Source of the DNA: Sphingobacterium puteale
Lineage (GTDB): Bacteria > Bacteroidota > Bacteroidia > Sphingobacteriales > Sphingobacteriaceae
Assembly (NCBI RefSeq): GCF_003627955.1
Contig: NZ_RBWS01000011.1
Span: forward strand, 124,001 to 188,000
Reading direction: 5' to 3'
Length of the DNA: 64,000 nt
Part shown: piece after piece, positions 36,801-46,363 of the stretch
How positions within the stretch are numbered: position 1 is the first letter of the stretch
How the letters are laid out: every line of letters begins with the position of its first letter
The notes under the pieces: model-generated
The model's database searches: none
Told to the model about the DNA's origin: nothing
The model's input: only the letters and a program-made list of their open reading frames with translations
Position numbers and translations under genes: made by a program

Positions 36801-37204
36801 GGCATAAAAGCTTGTCGGGCAATTACCTGAACAATGATGATGACGGGGGGCGGATGGCGTACGGGCTGGCTAATCTGCCGGCCAAAGAATACTGGACGCC
36901 GGACAACCCAACGGATCGCTATGGCCGGATCGAAGCCAAAGGACCCGTAGGGGCAGAGGGTGCCCGGTGGCTTTACGACCGTTCCTTTATCCGTCTGGAC
37001 AATATCTCTGTGGGCTATACGCTACCGGCATCGCTGACATCCAGGTATAACTTAAACCGGGTGAAGCTATACGGAACCGTGCGCAACGTGGCTACCTGGA
37101 CCAAAGACTGGGAATTTGGCGATCCTGAAACATTTCATCCCGACAATAATCCCCAGGGATGGGCCTCCCGTGTGTTTACCTTTGGTGTGAATCTGTCTTT
37201 ATAA
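33872..37204 (+). CDS. SusC/RagA TonB-linked outer-membrane protein (second, without STN domain)
   Basis: The 1110-aa protein has a signal region in the first 40 residues, then directly a carboxypeptidase-like domain (about 48-125, REITGKISDGKGQPLSGVTV). The VVVVGYGTMRKKDLTGSV TonB-box/plug start follows, then IEQIDILKDASAAAIYGSKAASGV and a beta-barrel ending VFTFGVNLSL. Unlike the first SusC it lacks the STN domain, and no sigma/FecR pair precedes it, so it must be regulated differently, possibly through the repeat upstream. It imports glycans with the SusD protein that follows. Confidence 0.94.
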   Translation: MGNYCKLKQSHRISSSWLLCLVAFGSPATALNANAALKSITRPIVQNREITGKISDGKGQPLSGVTVSVPGSIMSTASRADGSYSISVSPHAEKLVFKLLGYKSQEISLTGAKVLNVVLNSSADELEEVVVVGYGTMRKKDLTGSVTQILPDRIANENPKTVQDILRGTAGMNIGFDASAKGGGSIEVRGKRSVYDSNSGHNNPLLVLDGMIFYGELSEINPDDIEQIDILKDASAAAIYGSKAASGVIIISTKKGKQGKPTINMTMNAGATQLSNYRKRFNPAAYMQHRADWYTKNTYGINPETGLYEAYQTRDDNGNLAVPYGFYLSPDQLPSSLSLESWRALSTNENGESDQSIWGRRLGLQGNALQNFLNGKAVDWADHTFRTGFNQDYNASISGASDKVNYYLSMGYLKNEGAVISDTYKAVRANMKINAHVNKWLELGANVNFQDRSDGNIDIDLDQALRNSPYADYADANGNPIQYPLSEQFSQRGYNYDFLQNYLELDKGYTVLNSIFNAKVKLPFNITYSFNASPRLQYFHDRYFMSAELPGSNPADRGANREQTKRFDWSLNNTINWEHTFADKHRLMLTLVQEAEEQQSWKDRIEARNILPSDALGFHNTKNGSKENSNFDSYDSHQTADALLARLFYSYDDRYMLTTSIRRDGYSAFGTSNPYATFPSVALAWNFTREKFFKWTDVMDYGKLRASYGKNGNRQLADPNLALANLYAGSGKMHGYLNSAGELVQYRYLMVDRLANPNLQWEKTTAWNFGLDFGFLKNRISGSLEYYLMQTHDMIMEQKLPNFTGFGSITTNLGQVDNKGIELTLNTVNLQKDNLKWSTTFSFSYNKNQIVHLYKNYEDVLDANGNVVGRKEMDEISNGWFIGQPIGAIWDYQVTGIWQANEAAEAARYGQAPGDPKVANPYTADDVVNDAGRKPVYNNNDKVFLGQTDPRFRWAMRNEFTLWKDLSFSFNIYSYMGHKSLSGNYLNNDDDGGRMAYGLANLPAKEYWTPDNPTDRYGRIEAKGPVGAEGARWLYDRSFIRLDNISVGYTLPASLTSRYNLNRVKLYGTVRNVATWTKDWEFGDPETFHPDNNPQGWASRVFTFGVNLSL

Positions 37205-37222
37205 CCTCATGAATTGATAACT

Positions 37223-39241
37223 ATGAAATATACAATAAATACATCCGGATCTATCAGCAGAGGTATCGCAATGATGCTTGCCGGTATACTTGCCATAAGC
37301 AGCTGTTCGAAGGAATTTCTACAGCCTGACCCATTGTCTATCTATTTACCCAATGAGACCTTTAATACCGAGTCGGGACTGCTGTCGGCCATGGCCATCT
37401 GCGACCGTCATCTGAAAGGGTATTGGGCCACGGATAATAATGAAATGCTGACCCTTGGGACAGAATACATCTTCTCCGAATTGATGGTCGCAAGCAATAC
37501 GGACAAACGCAGTATGATGGCAGACGTCGCCAACATGCTTACACCGACCAGCGACAACTCCACCCTGCAGAATCTGGACCGCTCAAACAGTATGTGGTAT
37601 TTATGGCAGGAAACCTATAAAGGCATCAGTTATGCCAATACCATTATCAAGTATGTGGATCAGGTAGAGACCTTGAGCGAACAGGATAAAAATGCCTACA
37701 AAGGCCGGGCTTACTTTCACCGCGCTTTTCGGTATATGGCATTGGTATTTGAATACGGTGACGTCCCATTGGTGACGACCATTATCGATGTGCCAAAGCA
37801 GAACTACCGCAGTACCAAACGTGACGCCATTTTACAGATGATCACCAAAGACATGGAATTTGCCGTACAATGGGTGCCGGACCAGAAAAATATGAACCTG
37901 ATCGGCATGATCAATAAGGGAGCCTGCCGGATGTTGCTGACGAAATGTTACCTGGCCCTAGGGGAATACCAGAAAGCCAAAGAACAGACGGATATCCTGA
38001 TTGATCAATCGGGGTATTCCCTGATGACCGAAAGTTTTGGAACGTTCAACGATGGAGGGGAGGCGCAGACCTGGTCCATTAGCCGCAACGTCATCTGGGA
38101 TATGCACCGCCCTGAAAATAAATTGATCCCAACCAATCGCGAGGTGATCATGGGGATGCCCAATCGTGGCGCCGATGCAGAGTCTTTTGTGAAAATGCTG
38201 ACCATGCGTATTTTATATCCTTTTGTATTCGATAGCCGGATCCAGACCACTGATGGGAAGCAGGCCTTGCTGAATATTAAACGGAACAGTTCGGATTACA
38301 ATGCAAAATACGATTATATGCGGGCCTTTGGCCGTGGTATTGCGACTTTCAGGCCTACGGCTTTCCAGTCAAAAGGGGTATGGTCTGTCAACGGTAAACT
38401 GGATGAGGGCGACTTGCGCCACAGTTCCAAAGTAGGAAATTGGGTACGCATGGAAGATTATAAGGTAAATAACAAAGAGTCAAAAGATTTTGGAAAACCG
38501 ATCACACTGAAAGATCCGGAAACGGGCAAATTATTATGTACAGATTCCATCCGTCGTTGGTTTGATGTGCCGCATTATAAGTTTTTTCTGGATGATCCCG
38601 TCAGTGAGGCGAATATCAGCGGTTCGGACGGTTCAAGAGGCGCAACGAATGGTAGTATCGCCGACTGGTATCTGTACCGTTTGGCGGAAGCTTACCTTTT
38701 GCGTGCTGAAGCAAAATATTATATCAATCCCGCTGACGGAACGATAAAAGATGATCTGAATGCCGTTCGTCAACGGGCAAAATGTACGGAACTGTACCGG
38801 GGCGCCGTAACTATCGGTGATATTATGAATGAACGGGCACGTGAACTCTATTGGGAGGAATGGCGGAATGTGGAACTGAAACGCGTATCGCTGTGTCTGG
38901 CCCGCAGTGGTAAGCCCGATGAATGGGGGAACGTGTATAATCTGGAAAATTTCGATAAGCAGAGCGGTACAGATGCTAACGGTGGAAGCTACTGGTACCA
39001 GCGTATCGTGCATTACAGCCTGTACAATAAAGGTGTCATTCACGTGAGTGCTACTGGTCTGAGTGATATCAAGTACACCATGGATAAAAAGAATATGTAT
39101 TGGCCAATTCCCAATGTAGCGATAACCTCTAATATTAAAGGGCAATTAAAGCAAAATTATGGCTATGATGGTTATAACGCGGCAACTCCGGTATGGGATA
39201 AGTGGGAGGATGCTGTTGCGGATGAAGCCAAAGTGGAGTAG
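37223..39241 (+). CDS. SusD/RagB outer-membrane lipoprotein (second)
   Basis: The protein is about 672 aa from the ATG giving MKYTINTSG; an ATG three codons earlier is possible. The lipobox is ISSC. SusD features are YKGRAYFHRAFRYMALVFEYGDVP, KGACRMLLTKCYLALG, YRLAEAYLLRAEAKYYINP and NERARELYWEEWRNVELKR. It partners with the preceding SusC and starts 18 bases after its stop. Confidence 0.93.
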   Translation: MKYTINTSGSISRGIAMMLAGILAISSCSKEFLQPDPLSIYLPNETFNTESGLLSAMAICDRHLKGYWATDNNEMLTLGTEYIFSELMVASNTDKRSMMADVANMLTPTSDNSTLQNLDRSNSMWYLWQETYKGISYANTIIKYVDQVETLSEQDKNAYKGRAYFHRAFRYMALVFEYGDVPLVTTIIDVPKQNYRSTKRDAILQMITKDMEFAVQWVPDQKNMNLIGMINKGACRMLLTKCYLALGEYQKAKEQTDILIDQSGYSLMTESFGTFNDGGEAQTWSISRNVIWDMHRPENKLIPTNREVIMGMPNRGADAESFVKMLTMRILYPFVFDSRIQTTDGKQALLNIKRNSSDYNAKYDYMRAFGRGIATFRPTAFQSKGVWSVNGKLDEGDLRHSSKVGNWVRMEDYKVNNKESKDFGKPITLKDPETGKLLCTDSIRRWFDVPHYKFFLDDPVSEANISGSDGSRGATNGSIADWYLYRLAEAYLLRAEAKYYINPADGTIKDDLNAVRQRAKCTELYRGAVTIGDIMNERARELYWEEWRNVELKRVSLCLARSGKPDEWGNVYNLENFDKQSGTDANGGSYWYQRIVHYSLYNKGVIHVSATGLSDIKYTMDKKNMYWPIPNVAITSNIKGQLKQNYGYDGYNAATPVWDKWEDAVADEAKVE

Positions 39242-39259
39242 TCATGCCTTATGGGACGG

Positions 39260-39300
39260 AACCGGTCTGCAATGACGCGGATCGGTTTTGACCTTTTTTA
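39260..39300 (+). terminator. Terminator-like hairpin after second susD
   Basis: Arms 39260-39267 and 39280-39287 are 8 bp with one G-T pair, followed by TTTT and then a TTTTTT run. It lies just before the GH105 gene and may lower its expression relative to susCD. Confidence 0.55.
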
Positions 39301-39321
39301 AATTCAATGAATTAATAATCA

Positions 39322-40443
39322 ATGCTTTTTGTTATGATAAAAAATGTGTTTTTGTTTTTACTTTTTCTTCCGTTTAAATTTTGTTTTGGACAAACGGAAC
39401 TAACAAACTTTCCTGCGGGAGCGGGGCCAAAGGAAGTAGGTTACCGAATTGCGCACCGTTTCGTCGCCGGCAAACATATGCTCCATGCGGGTAAATGGAT
39501 CAGTTATCCCGAGACTTTTTACTGGACGGGTGCCATTAACTACGCTGACCTGACTGACGATCAGCAGCTGATGCAGGCGATGAAAGACCGCTTTTCTAAA
39601 TTAACGTCAGTTGAGCAGAACCTGCTGCCGATCAAAAATCACGTCGACTTAAATATGTTCGGAAGTCTCCCTTTACGGCTTTATCAACTCACTAAGGATA
39701 AAAGTTACCTGGATCTGGGACTTCCTTACGCTGATACGCAATGGGAAGTACCGCAAAACGCCAGTCAGGCTGAAAAAGACTGGGCCCAGAAAGGCTATTC
39801 CTGGCAGACGCGTCTTTGGATCGACGATATGTACATGATTACGATCCTACAGACACAGGCTTTCGGGGCAACGGCCGATCCGAAATATCTGGATCGTGCA
39901 GCTAAGGAAATGGTGCTTTATCTGGACGATTTACAGCGTTCCAATGGCTTGTTCTATCATGCGCCGGATGTCCCTTTCTACTGGGGGCGGGGCAATGGAT
40001 GGATGGCAGCAGGGATGACGGAATTATTGCGGATGCTGCCACGGGATCACCGGGATCGGCCCCGTATCCTGAAAGGCTATCTGAAGATGATGAAGAGCCT
40101 CAAAAAATACCAGTCGAAAAGTGGTTTATGGAATCAATTGATCGATCAACCGGATTGTTGGGAAGAAACTTCCGGATCGGCAATGTTTGCCTATGCAATG
40201 ATATCGGGCGTTAAACAGGGCTGGCTAAATAGTAAACAATATAGCCCGGTAGCCCGGAATGCCTGGTTGGGATTAACCAAATATGTGGACGATAAAGGTG
40301 CTGTATCCAATGTCTGTGTGGGGACCAATAAAAAGAACGATAAACAGTATTATTATGATCGTCCCCGCCATACAGGCGATTACCATGGACAGGCTCCTTA
40401 TCTATGGTGTGTCAATGCGCTGCTGGAAGACGGCGGCAAGTAG
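39322..40443 (+). CDS. Glycoside hydrolase family 105 (unsaturated rhamnogalacturonyl hydrolase-like)
   Basis: The 373-aa protein has a signal peptide (about residues 1-23, LPFKFCFGQ). GH105/GH88 (alpha/alpha)6-barrel features are LWIDDMYMITILQTQA with the catalytic Asp, FYHAPDVPFYWGRGNGWMAAG, CWEETSGSAMFAYAM and a terminal YHGQAPYLW. The family releases unsaturated uronic acids from oligosaccharides made by polysaccharide lyases. Its position directly after SusC/SusD suggests that the second block handles a rhamnogalacturonan-like or related uronide polysaccharide. No lyase is in the window. Confidence 0.88.
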   Translation: MLFVMIKNVFLFLLFLPFKFCFGQTELTNFPAGAGPKEVGYRIAHRFVAGKHMLHAGKWISYPETFYWTGAINYADLTDDQQLMQAMKDRFSKLTSVEQNLLPIKNHVDLNMFGSLPLRLYQLTKDKSYLDLGLPYADTQWEVPQNASQAEKDWAQKGYSWQTRLWIDDMYMITILQTQAFGATADPKYLDRAAKEMVLYLDDLQRSNGLFYHAPDVPFYWGRGNGWMAAGMTELLRMLPRDHRDRPRILKGYLKMMKSLKKYQSKSGLWNQLIDQPDCWEETSGSAMFAYAMISGVKQGWLNSKQYSPVARNAWLGLTKYVDDKGAVSNVCVGTNKKNDKQYYYDRPRHTGDYHGQAPYLWCVNALLEDGGK

Positions 40444-40566
40444 GTTATACGGTTTAGTTCGTCTGTTATTCGAACGGTTTTCGTACAGAAACGATTAGTT
40501 TTGAAAAAAAAAAGAATGCTAAATTCAGTAATAAAATAGCTACTTTTAAAATCACGACAAAGCTCA

Positions 40567-41577
40567 ATGATGACCAGATCTTTTTTATTGCTATGGCTGC
40601 TATTATCTTCGACATTTTCGTTTTCGCAAGGTTTTAAAAATGACAGCGTAAAATCATTTATCGATAAAACGATTGAACTGATAGCAGCCAACTCAATCCA
40701 TACGGAAAACCTCGGAGCCATAAAACGTGACTTATACCGTAAATCTGTAAACTTAAGCACGATAGATGAGACTGCACCCTTATATGAGGGTGTATTTAAA
40801 CAGCTTTATGATTATCACGGCGGTCTAAAATATAAAGGAAAAACATACGGATGGAACAATCCCCATGCAATGGCAAATGTCTATCTAAAGGACAAGCTAA
40901 AAATTGAAAATAAAACATGTAGTAAGATCATTGATAAAAAAATAGGGTATATCAGGATTGTTGGAAACCGTGATTTTGCGTTTAAAAAAGTAGATAGTTT
41001 AGCAAACGATATCGTATCACATGTCAATACCATAAATTCAGCTCAAATCAAGGCCTGGATTATAGACTTGAGATTAAATACGGGCGGCAATATGTACCCG
41101 ATCTTATTGGGCCTGAAGGAGTTTATTGGAAATAACATCATTTTCGGTGGGTTTAGGGATGCCCGGGACAAACCTACGGGCAATTGGGAGATCAAAGCAG
41201 GAAAATTGCTGATTGATGGAAATGTGCTGGACAGAAAAACAGCTTTGTTCCATCCGATACAAACGGATGTTCCATTGGTTATTTTAACGAGCTGCTATAC
41301 AGCAAGTGCAGGTGAAATGATTGCGCTTTCTTTCATCGGACGGAATAACACATTTATTGTAGGGGAACCAACAGCCAATTATACCACAGCAGTACAGGGC
41401 TTTGAAATAAACGATCATGCAGGAATTAATCTGTCAACGGACTATGTAGTGGATCGAAATTTAAAAGTTTATAAATCCAATATTTTACCTGATGTTGAAG
41501 TCCTAGAAGGTGATAACCTGGAAGATTTAAAAAAAGACCGAAAAATAATAAAAGCACTGGAGTTGTTCGGTAAATAG
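40567..41577 (+). CDS. S41-family (C-terminal processing) peptidase, exported
   Basis: The 336-aa protein has a signal peptide (MMTRSFLLLWLLLSSTFSFSQ). There is no obvious PDZ domain; the N-terminal helical segment leads into the S41 fold with KIGYIRIVG, WIIDLRLNTGGNMYPIL and LTSCYTASAGEMIALSF, where the Ser of TASAGE is the nucleophile. A Lys is expected further on. The substrate is unknown. The gene is monocistronic and convergent with the second LytTR pair. Confidence 0.82.
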   Translation: MMTRSFLLLWLLLSSTFSFSQGFKNDSVKSFIDKTIELIAANSIHTENLGAIKRDLYRKSVNLSTIDETAPLYEGVFKQLYDYHGGLKYKGKTYGWNNPHAMANVYLKDKLKIENKTCSKIIDKKIGYIRIVGNRDFAFKKVDSLANDIVSHVNTINSAQIKAWIIDLRLNTGGNMYPILLGLKEFIGNNIIFGGFRDARDKPTGNWEIKAGKLLIDGNVLDRKTALFHPIQTDVPLVILTSCYTASAGEMIALSFIGRNNTFIVGEPTANYTTAVQGFEINDHAGINLSTDYVVDRNLKVYKSNILPDVEVLEGDNLEDLKKDRKIIKALELFGK

Positions 41578-41629
41578 GCCTCTCTTCGTAAATTATCTGC
41601 TATGCCTTTTATCGAAATTCCGGCTGTCA

Positions 41630-42367
41630 CTATGTATTTCTACTCATGGGTGATTTTTGAAAAACTTGAAAAAACTGCTTTCTATAGGAGGACCCGATGG
41701 GAATCGTATCAGCTGAAACTTTAACGAGGCTTTTTTCGACATAGGTAATATGCTGAAGAGACACAATATAAGACCGGTGAATTCTGCAAAAACTATCGGC
41801 TGGCAACTGTCCAATCAGATCTTTGAGATTCATATAGGTAATGATCGAGCCTGCCCTTGTATAGATACGGATATAGTTGTCTAGCCCCTTGGCATAATAG
41901 ATATCCTGCAGTTTTACCTTAAAATATTTCTGTTTGGCATCGCCTTTTATCAAGATATGGCCTGTCTCCAGAAGGCTATTTTCTTGATCAGCGAGCTTGT
42001 TGAGCTGATGAAATTTGACAATGGACTTTTTGAAACGATCAAGCGTGATGGGCTTGAGCAGAAAATCAATGATATCATGCTCATAACCATCGATCGCATA
42101 CTTGGGATAGGCTGTTGTAAATATAAATTTACAGCGATTCTGGCAACGTTTCATAAATTCCAGACCGCTCATCGTTGGCATTTGTATATCCAGAAAAACG
42201 AGATCAATTGCTGTTGTTTCAATGATGTGCAGGGCTTCATAAATGTTGGTTCCTGCATACGCCAATGTGATTTCAGGAAAATGCCGTAGGTGGTTTTTCA
42301 ATATTCCCATTGCAAATAATTGGTCGTCAACGATGATACAGCGTATGTTTTCCTTATTTTCCATCAT
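41630..42367 (-). CDS. LytTR-family response regulator (second)
   Basis: The 245-aa protein has a receiver domain (CIIVDDQLFAMGIL, FLDIQMPTMSG with phospho-Asp, FTTAYPKYAIDGYEHDIIDF, LLKPI) and a LytTR domain at about residues 140-240 (YYAKGLDNYIRIYTRAG, FCRIHRSYIVSLQHITYVEK). The start overlaps the end of the kinase gene by 14 bases, so the pair is translationally coupled. It probably controls the divergent outer-membrane protein gene, but that is inference from position. Confidence 0.88.
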   Translation of the reverse strand: MMENKENIRCIIVDDQLFAMGILKNHLRHFPEITLAYAGTNIYEALHIIETTAIDLVFLDIQMPTMSGLEFMKRCQNRCKFIFTTAYPKYAIDGYEHDIIDFLLKPITLDRFKKSIVKFHQLNKLADQENSLLETGHILIKGDAKQKYFKVKLQDIYYAKGLDNYIRIYTRAGSIITYMNLKDLIGQLPADSFCRIHRSYIVSLQHITYVEKSLVKVSADTIPIGSSYRKQFFQVFQKSPMSRNT

Positions 42368-43373
42368 TTAAATATATATCAAGATGAACTGAATAAAGCA
42401 TTTCGTCTTTTGAGATATGAAACGAATGACTTGAGGGAAATAGAATTTCCAGTCTCCGTTTTACATTAGCTAGCCCGATGCCATGACCGGAATCTTTCAA
42501 CTGCTGATTGATGTGATTTTTGACCTGGAAGGTCACCTTTTTCCTTGTGGATACCAAAACAATTTCTAGGGGAAATTTTGGGTCACTGACTATTCCATGC
42601 TTAAAGGCATTTTCAATAAACGTAATGAGCACCAAAGTCGGATATAAGATATTATCGTCCTGAATTTTTTTTGTAAAGCTATAGTATATACCCTGCTCAA
42701 ACTGTGTGGACTGCAGATCAATATAATTTTGGATAAATTCGACTTCATCGGTCAAAGGGGCCATCTGAACGTTGGATTGCGTCAGGGTGTAGCGCATTGT
42801 CCCTGCTAATTTCCTGATGGTCTCGGATAGCTTTGCCGAAATGGGCAACGAAACAGCATACATGTAATTGAAAATATTATAGAGGAAATGGGGGTTGATC
42901 TGAGATTTCAAAAAACTCAATTCAGCTTCTTTCGCTACAGCTTTCAACTCACTGTTCCGCTTTTCGATAGCAATGGTTTTAAAAATCAGAAAGGTAATGA
43001 AGCCTAGAAAGAAACCTGGTAGGGAATAATAAAAGTTGTCATAAACATAAAATAGTGGATTTAAATCTTTTGTTTCTGGAAACCCGAGATAGCGAACGAA
43101 GATAATTTCTTCGATTGAATAACGGATCAGTACACACAGGAGATTCAAACCGACAATCGATGCGATAATCAGTCCCCACCGTCTTCTCTCCCAATTTTTA
43201 GGAAAAATATAGACTGCCGTCAATAAGATAATGAGCAATAGGATCACCTGCGATTGCGTTATCAGGGCAATTCCCATAAATGAAGCTTTGTTAAATACAA
43301 TAGCTCCAACGATCAGGTAGACAGAAGATAGAAACCATACGAGCACTATAATTTCATAGATTTTTCGATTCAT
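42354..43373 (-). CDS. LytS-type sensor histidine kinase (second)
   Basis: The 339-aa protein has four membrane helices in the first 145 residues, a coiled linker (KRNSELKAVAKEAELSFLKS), the H-box INPHFLYNIFNYMYAV, and the HATPase motifs FIENAFKHG and GHGIGLANVKRRLEIL. It pairs with the overlapping LytTR regulator. Confidence 0.88.
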   Translation of the reverse strand: MNRKIYEIIVLVWFLSSVYLIVGAIVFNKASFMGIALITQSQVILLLIILLTAVYIFPKNWERRRWGLIIASIVGLNLLCVLIRYSIEEIIFVRYLGFPETKDLNPLFYVYDNFYYSLPGFFLGFITFLIFKTIAIEKRNSELKAVAKEAELSFLKSQINPHFLYNIFNYMYAVSLPISAKLSETIRKLAGTMRYTLTQSNVQMAPLTDEVEFIQNYIDLQSTQFEQGIYYSFTKKIQDDNILYPTLVLITFIENAFKHGIVSDPKFPLEIVLVSTRKKVTFQVKNHINQQLKDSGHGIGLANVKRRLEILFPSSHSFHISKDEMLYSVHLDIYLNDGK

Positions 43374-43543
43374 TACGCAGATATAATTGTTAAGTTGTTC
43401 ATCGCTTTTTCCTGTTCTTAAGATTCACTGCTACAAAATTGAACATAATTTTAATCCTGTTATAGCGATTTGTGTAAAATACGGGACCATTGACGTAAAG
43501 AATTTATCATTTCCATCCGGCGGTTCTATTTTTAAAAGAAAAA

Positions 43544-45967
43544 ATGCTTAGCAGAATTATACTTCTTATTATATGGTCTTTTCTTTGGCCATTGTGGTCG
43601 TCCGCACAGTGGACTATAATTCCACAAAAACAACTGCTTCTGTACGGACAGATCAAAGATTCAATAACGGATAAGCCCATCAGTTTTGCCAATGTGGAGG
43701 TGTTTCGGAATGAAAAGGAAACCTTGGCCCGAGCAGCAAATGATGCCGGAAGATTTGAAGTAAAAGTAGATTCAGCCTATATTATCAAACTAAGGATAAG
43801 CGCCATAGGCTATACAGAGAAATGGCTCGAACTTATGGAAAGGTCCAATAATCAGAAACCCATAGATCTGGGCACTATTTTTATCGTACCGGGCAACAGG
43901 TTGGAAATAGTCGACATCACAAAGAGGCCTCCGGTCATCCAGAACATGGTGGACAAAATTGTTTACCATGTTGCAAATGAGCCATCGTTAAGCGGTGGCA
44001 CAGGAGAAGATGTTTTTAGGAAACTTCCGATGGTGTCCCTTGGCCCAGATGGGAAAGTTGCGCTACGGGGAAATCAACAGGTAAAAATATTGATCAACGG
44101 CAAGCCATCGGCTATCTTTACAGGCAATAGCGCTGATGCATTGCGCATGTTTCCATCAGATCAGATTAAATCGGTTGAAATCATGACAAACCCATCTGTT
44201 AAATACGATATGGAAGGTGCTGCAGGCATTATCAATATTATTACCAATAAAAGACTTGTCGACGGTCTAAATGGCGGAGTGGTCAGTTCAGTTGAAACAC
44301 GTCGGAGCAACATAGCGGGAAATATTGCGGGTAGGATGGGGAACTTCGGCCTTACAGCCAGTATCGGCAGCTCCTGGAGCTATCCCATTGCTAGTGTCAT
44401 CCGGTCGGAGCGTTTATCTGCCTTTGGAGAAGCAATATTCTCCCAGGTAAATCAGAGCCGGAACCGCAGGAATGGCCGGCAACTGGCGCTTGCGATGGAC
44501 TATGAGTTAGATTCGAATAATCTACTGGTGTCAAACCTCAATTTTAACAAGCTTACAGTCATCACAGACAATCATATTGAAAGTACCTACCCCAGTGAAA
44601 ACAGCGTGATCCTGGGGGCCGTTGACAACAAACAGCCGGCAAGCAACCTGGATATGAGTATAGATTATGTCAGAAAGCTTGGAGCTCCGGGAAAGGAACT
44701 CCTGCTGTCGACTCAATATGCAAAGGGCAACAATGGATTGGCTTATCGTTCGGATTACAATAGTCGACGGGAAGTTGGAAATAACCAAGGTTCAAGCCAT
44801 GAATACACAGCACAATTGGACCTTAAGTATCCGGTCGGAGCCATAGCAATGGACTTTGGAGTAAAAATGGTAAAACGCAATGTCAATGCGCTTATTGCCA
44901 TAGACAGCTTGGATCGTTTGGCAAATAGAATGGTTGCTGACGCCCAGCGTAGTTATCTATTTAAATATAGGCAAGATATCTTGGCAGGCTATGTGGCGGC
45001 GGTTCTGCCGATCGGGGAGTTATTTAACCTGAGTGCCGGCTTGAGGTGGGAAAGAACAAACTGGGGTGGAGCGGAGACAAATGGTGTATCTAAGTTTTCG
45101 AACCGTTCGACCGATCTATTCCCGAATTTGGCATTTTCCTATACCTATGGAAAAAAAACAGCCTTCAAAATTGCATATGGCAAACGGATCCAACGCCCGA
45201 GCCTCTATTACTTAAACCCTTTTAAAAATAATACCGATGGAGCTAATCAGATACAGGGGAATCCAAATCTACGATCGGAGATCATGCATCAGCTGGGAAT
45301 CGGGGGCGATTTTAACTTTAACCGGAATAATGGGCATGTCGGTCTGTCAATTTATTATAAAACCATCAACCATATGATCGAGCAGGTCTTTCAGCACCGT
45401 TTTGAAAATAACAGGACGATGACCTTGCAGACCTTTGGCAATATTGGTAGCAATAAGAGCTTGGGGACCTCTATATATGGATCCTTTACTTTGTTCAAAC
45501 GAATTGACTTCAAAGGCAATATAGACCTCTATACTTATTCCAATAATTTGGATAACGACTTTTTGAACACCAGCTTAACGAAAGATCGTGTATATCTGTT
45601 GTATAAAACTTTCGTCGGGATAATGGTGGCAGCAGGGAAGGGCTTTATCATTGATTCTAATATTTTCTGGGATTCCCCACAAAGGACATTTCAGGGTGAA
45701 TTTGCCGCTTTCAATCTATGGAATATCACAGTGAAGAAAAAGCTGTTGAAAGAAACTGCGACAATCGGAATAACAATGACTGACCCTTTCAATAAGATAA
45801 AGAATTTAAGCAGCTACGCTCAGACCTCCAGTATGATGCAAAAAAGCAACTTTTCTTTACCTTTTCGTTCTTTTGGACTCTCTTTATCCTGGCAATTCGG
45901 AAAGGGAAAATATGGTAGCTACAGATCGAAAGAAAAACAGATCAATAACGACGATCAAAAATTATAA
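43544..45967 (+). CDS. Outer-membrane beta-barrel protein, TonB-receptor-like
   Basis: The 807-aa protein has a signal peptide (IILLIIWSFLWPLWSSAQ), a carboxypeptidase-like regulatory domain (about 28-115) and a plug-like region with IVYHVANEPSLSGGTGEDVF, LRGNQQVKILINGKPS and IKSVEIMTNPSVKYDMEGAA. The long beta-barrel matches the outer-membrane beta-barrel family (OMP_b-brl_3) of Bacteroidota. It may import or secrete an unknown molecule. It is divergent from the LytS/LytTR pair, which may regulate it. The C-terminus is Lys/Gln-rich rather than ending in an aromatic residue. Confidence 0.85.
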   Translation: MLSRIILLIIWSFLWPLWSSAQWTIIPQKQLLLYGQIKDSITDKPISFANVEVFRNEKETLARAANDAGRFEVKVDSAYIIKLRISAIGYTEKWLELMERSNNQKPIDLGTIFIVPGNRLEIVDITKRPPVIQNMVDKIVYHVANEPSLSGGTGEDVFRKLPMVSLGPDGKVALRGNQQVKILINGKPSAIFTGNSADALRMFPSDQIKSVEIMTNPSVKYDMEGAAGIINIITNKRLVDGLNGGVVSSVETRRSNIAGNIAGRMGNFGLTASIGSSWSYPIASVIRSERLSAFGEAIFSQVNQSRNRRNGRQLALAMDYELDSNNLLVSNLNFNKLTVITDNHIESTYPSENSVILGAVDNKQPASNLDMSIDYVRKLGAPGKELLLSTQYAKGNNGLAYRSDYNSRREVGNNQGSSHEYTAQLDLKYPVGAIAMDFGVKMVKRNVNALIAIDSLDRLANRMVADAQRSYLFKYRQDILAGYVAAVLPIGELFNLSAGLRWERTNWGGAETNGVSKFSNRSTDLFPNLAFSYTYGKKTAFKIAYGKRIQRPSLYYLNPFKNNTDGANQIQGNPNLRSEIMHQLGIGGDFNFNRNNGHVGLSIYYKTINHMIEQVFQHRFENNRTMTLQTFGNIGSNKSLGTSIYGSFTLFKRIDFKGNIDLYTYSNNLDNDFLNTSLTKDRVYLLYKTFVGIMVAAGKGFIIDSNIFWDSPQRTFQGEFAAFNLWNITVKKKLLKETATIGITMTDPFNKIKNLSSYAQTSSMMQKSNFSLPFRSFGLSLSWQFGKGKYGSYRSKEKQINNDDQKL

Positions 45968-46049
45968 ACGGAGATTTCGTCGAGATGGTATTCGGAATTA
46001 TTCCCAAAGAGGATATTTGTTTCCGTGATGACACATCGCCGGTACAGAC

Positions 46050-46363
46050 TTGGCGCAGCATGGGAGGGTGTTATGTGCCCAAGTATTGGAGAAGGGGCTC
46101 GTGCACCGCTCTTTTTGGATCAGGCCGAATGCCTTTTGCTATGATTTTACCAACTTAACCACAGGACAGCAGCTGATTCGTGCCGTACAGCCCGAAGCTC
46201 AGCTGCAGCTCAACGGTAAATGTATAATGTCGGCCGGGTGGAAGGGCAGAAGGAGGGCGCTTATCTGCGGTCGGAATGGATGTCCGCATTTACAGCAAAA
46301 CCCGAAGATTTTAGTTATGTGAAACATGAAATCAGTGAACTGGACCCGCTGCTCTCCTGGAGC
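46050..46363 (+). pseudogene. Fragment of a large hypothetical (possibly carbohydrate-active) protein, frameshifted
   Basis: In one frame the sequence reads RPNAFCYDFTNLTTGQQLIR and continues to LQLNGK. After about 46219 the continuation YNVGRVEGQKEGAYLRSEWM moves to another frame and runs to DPLLSW at about 46355. One missing A in the AAATG at 46217-46221 would restore a single frame, NGKMYNVG. The family is not certain; similar N-terminal regions occur in large Bacteroidota and Planctomycetes proteins. The rest of the gene is absent. Confidence 0.6.

Noticed and set aside
38633-39145. 170-codon minus-strand frame inside the second susD gene
   Set aside because: It is an antisense shadow of a well-supported SusD protein.
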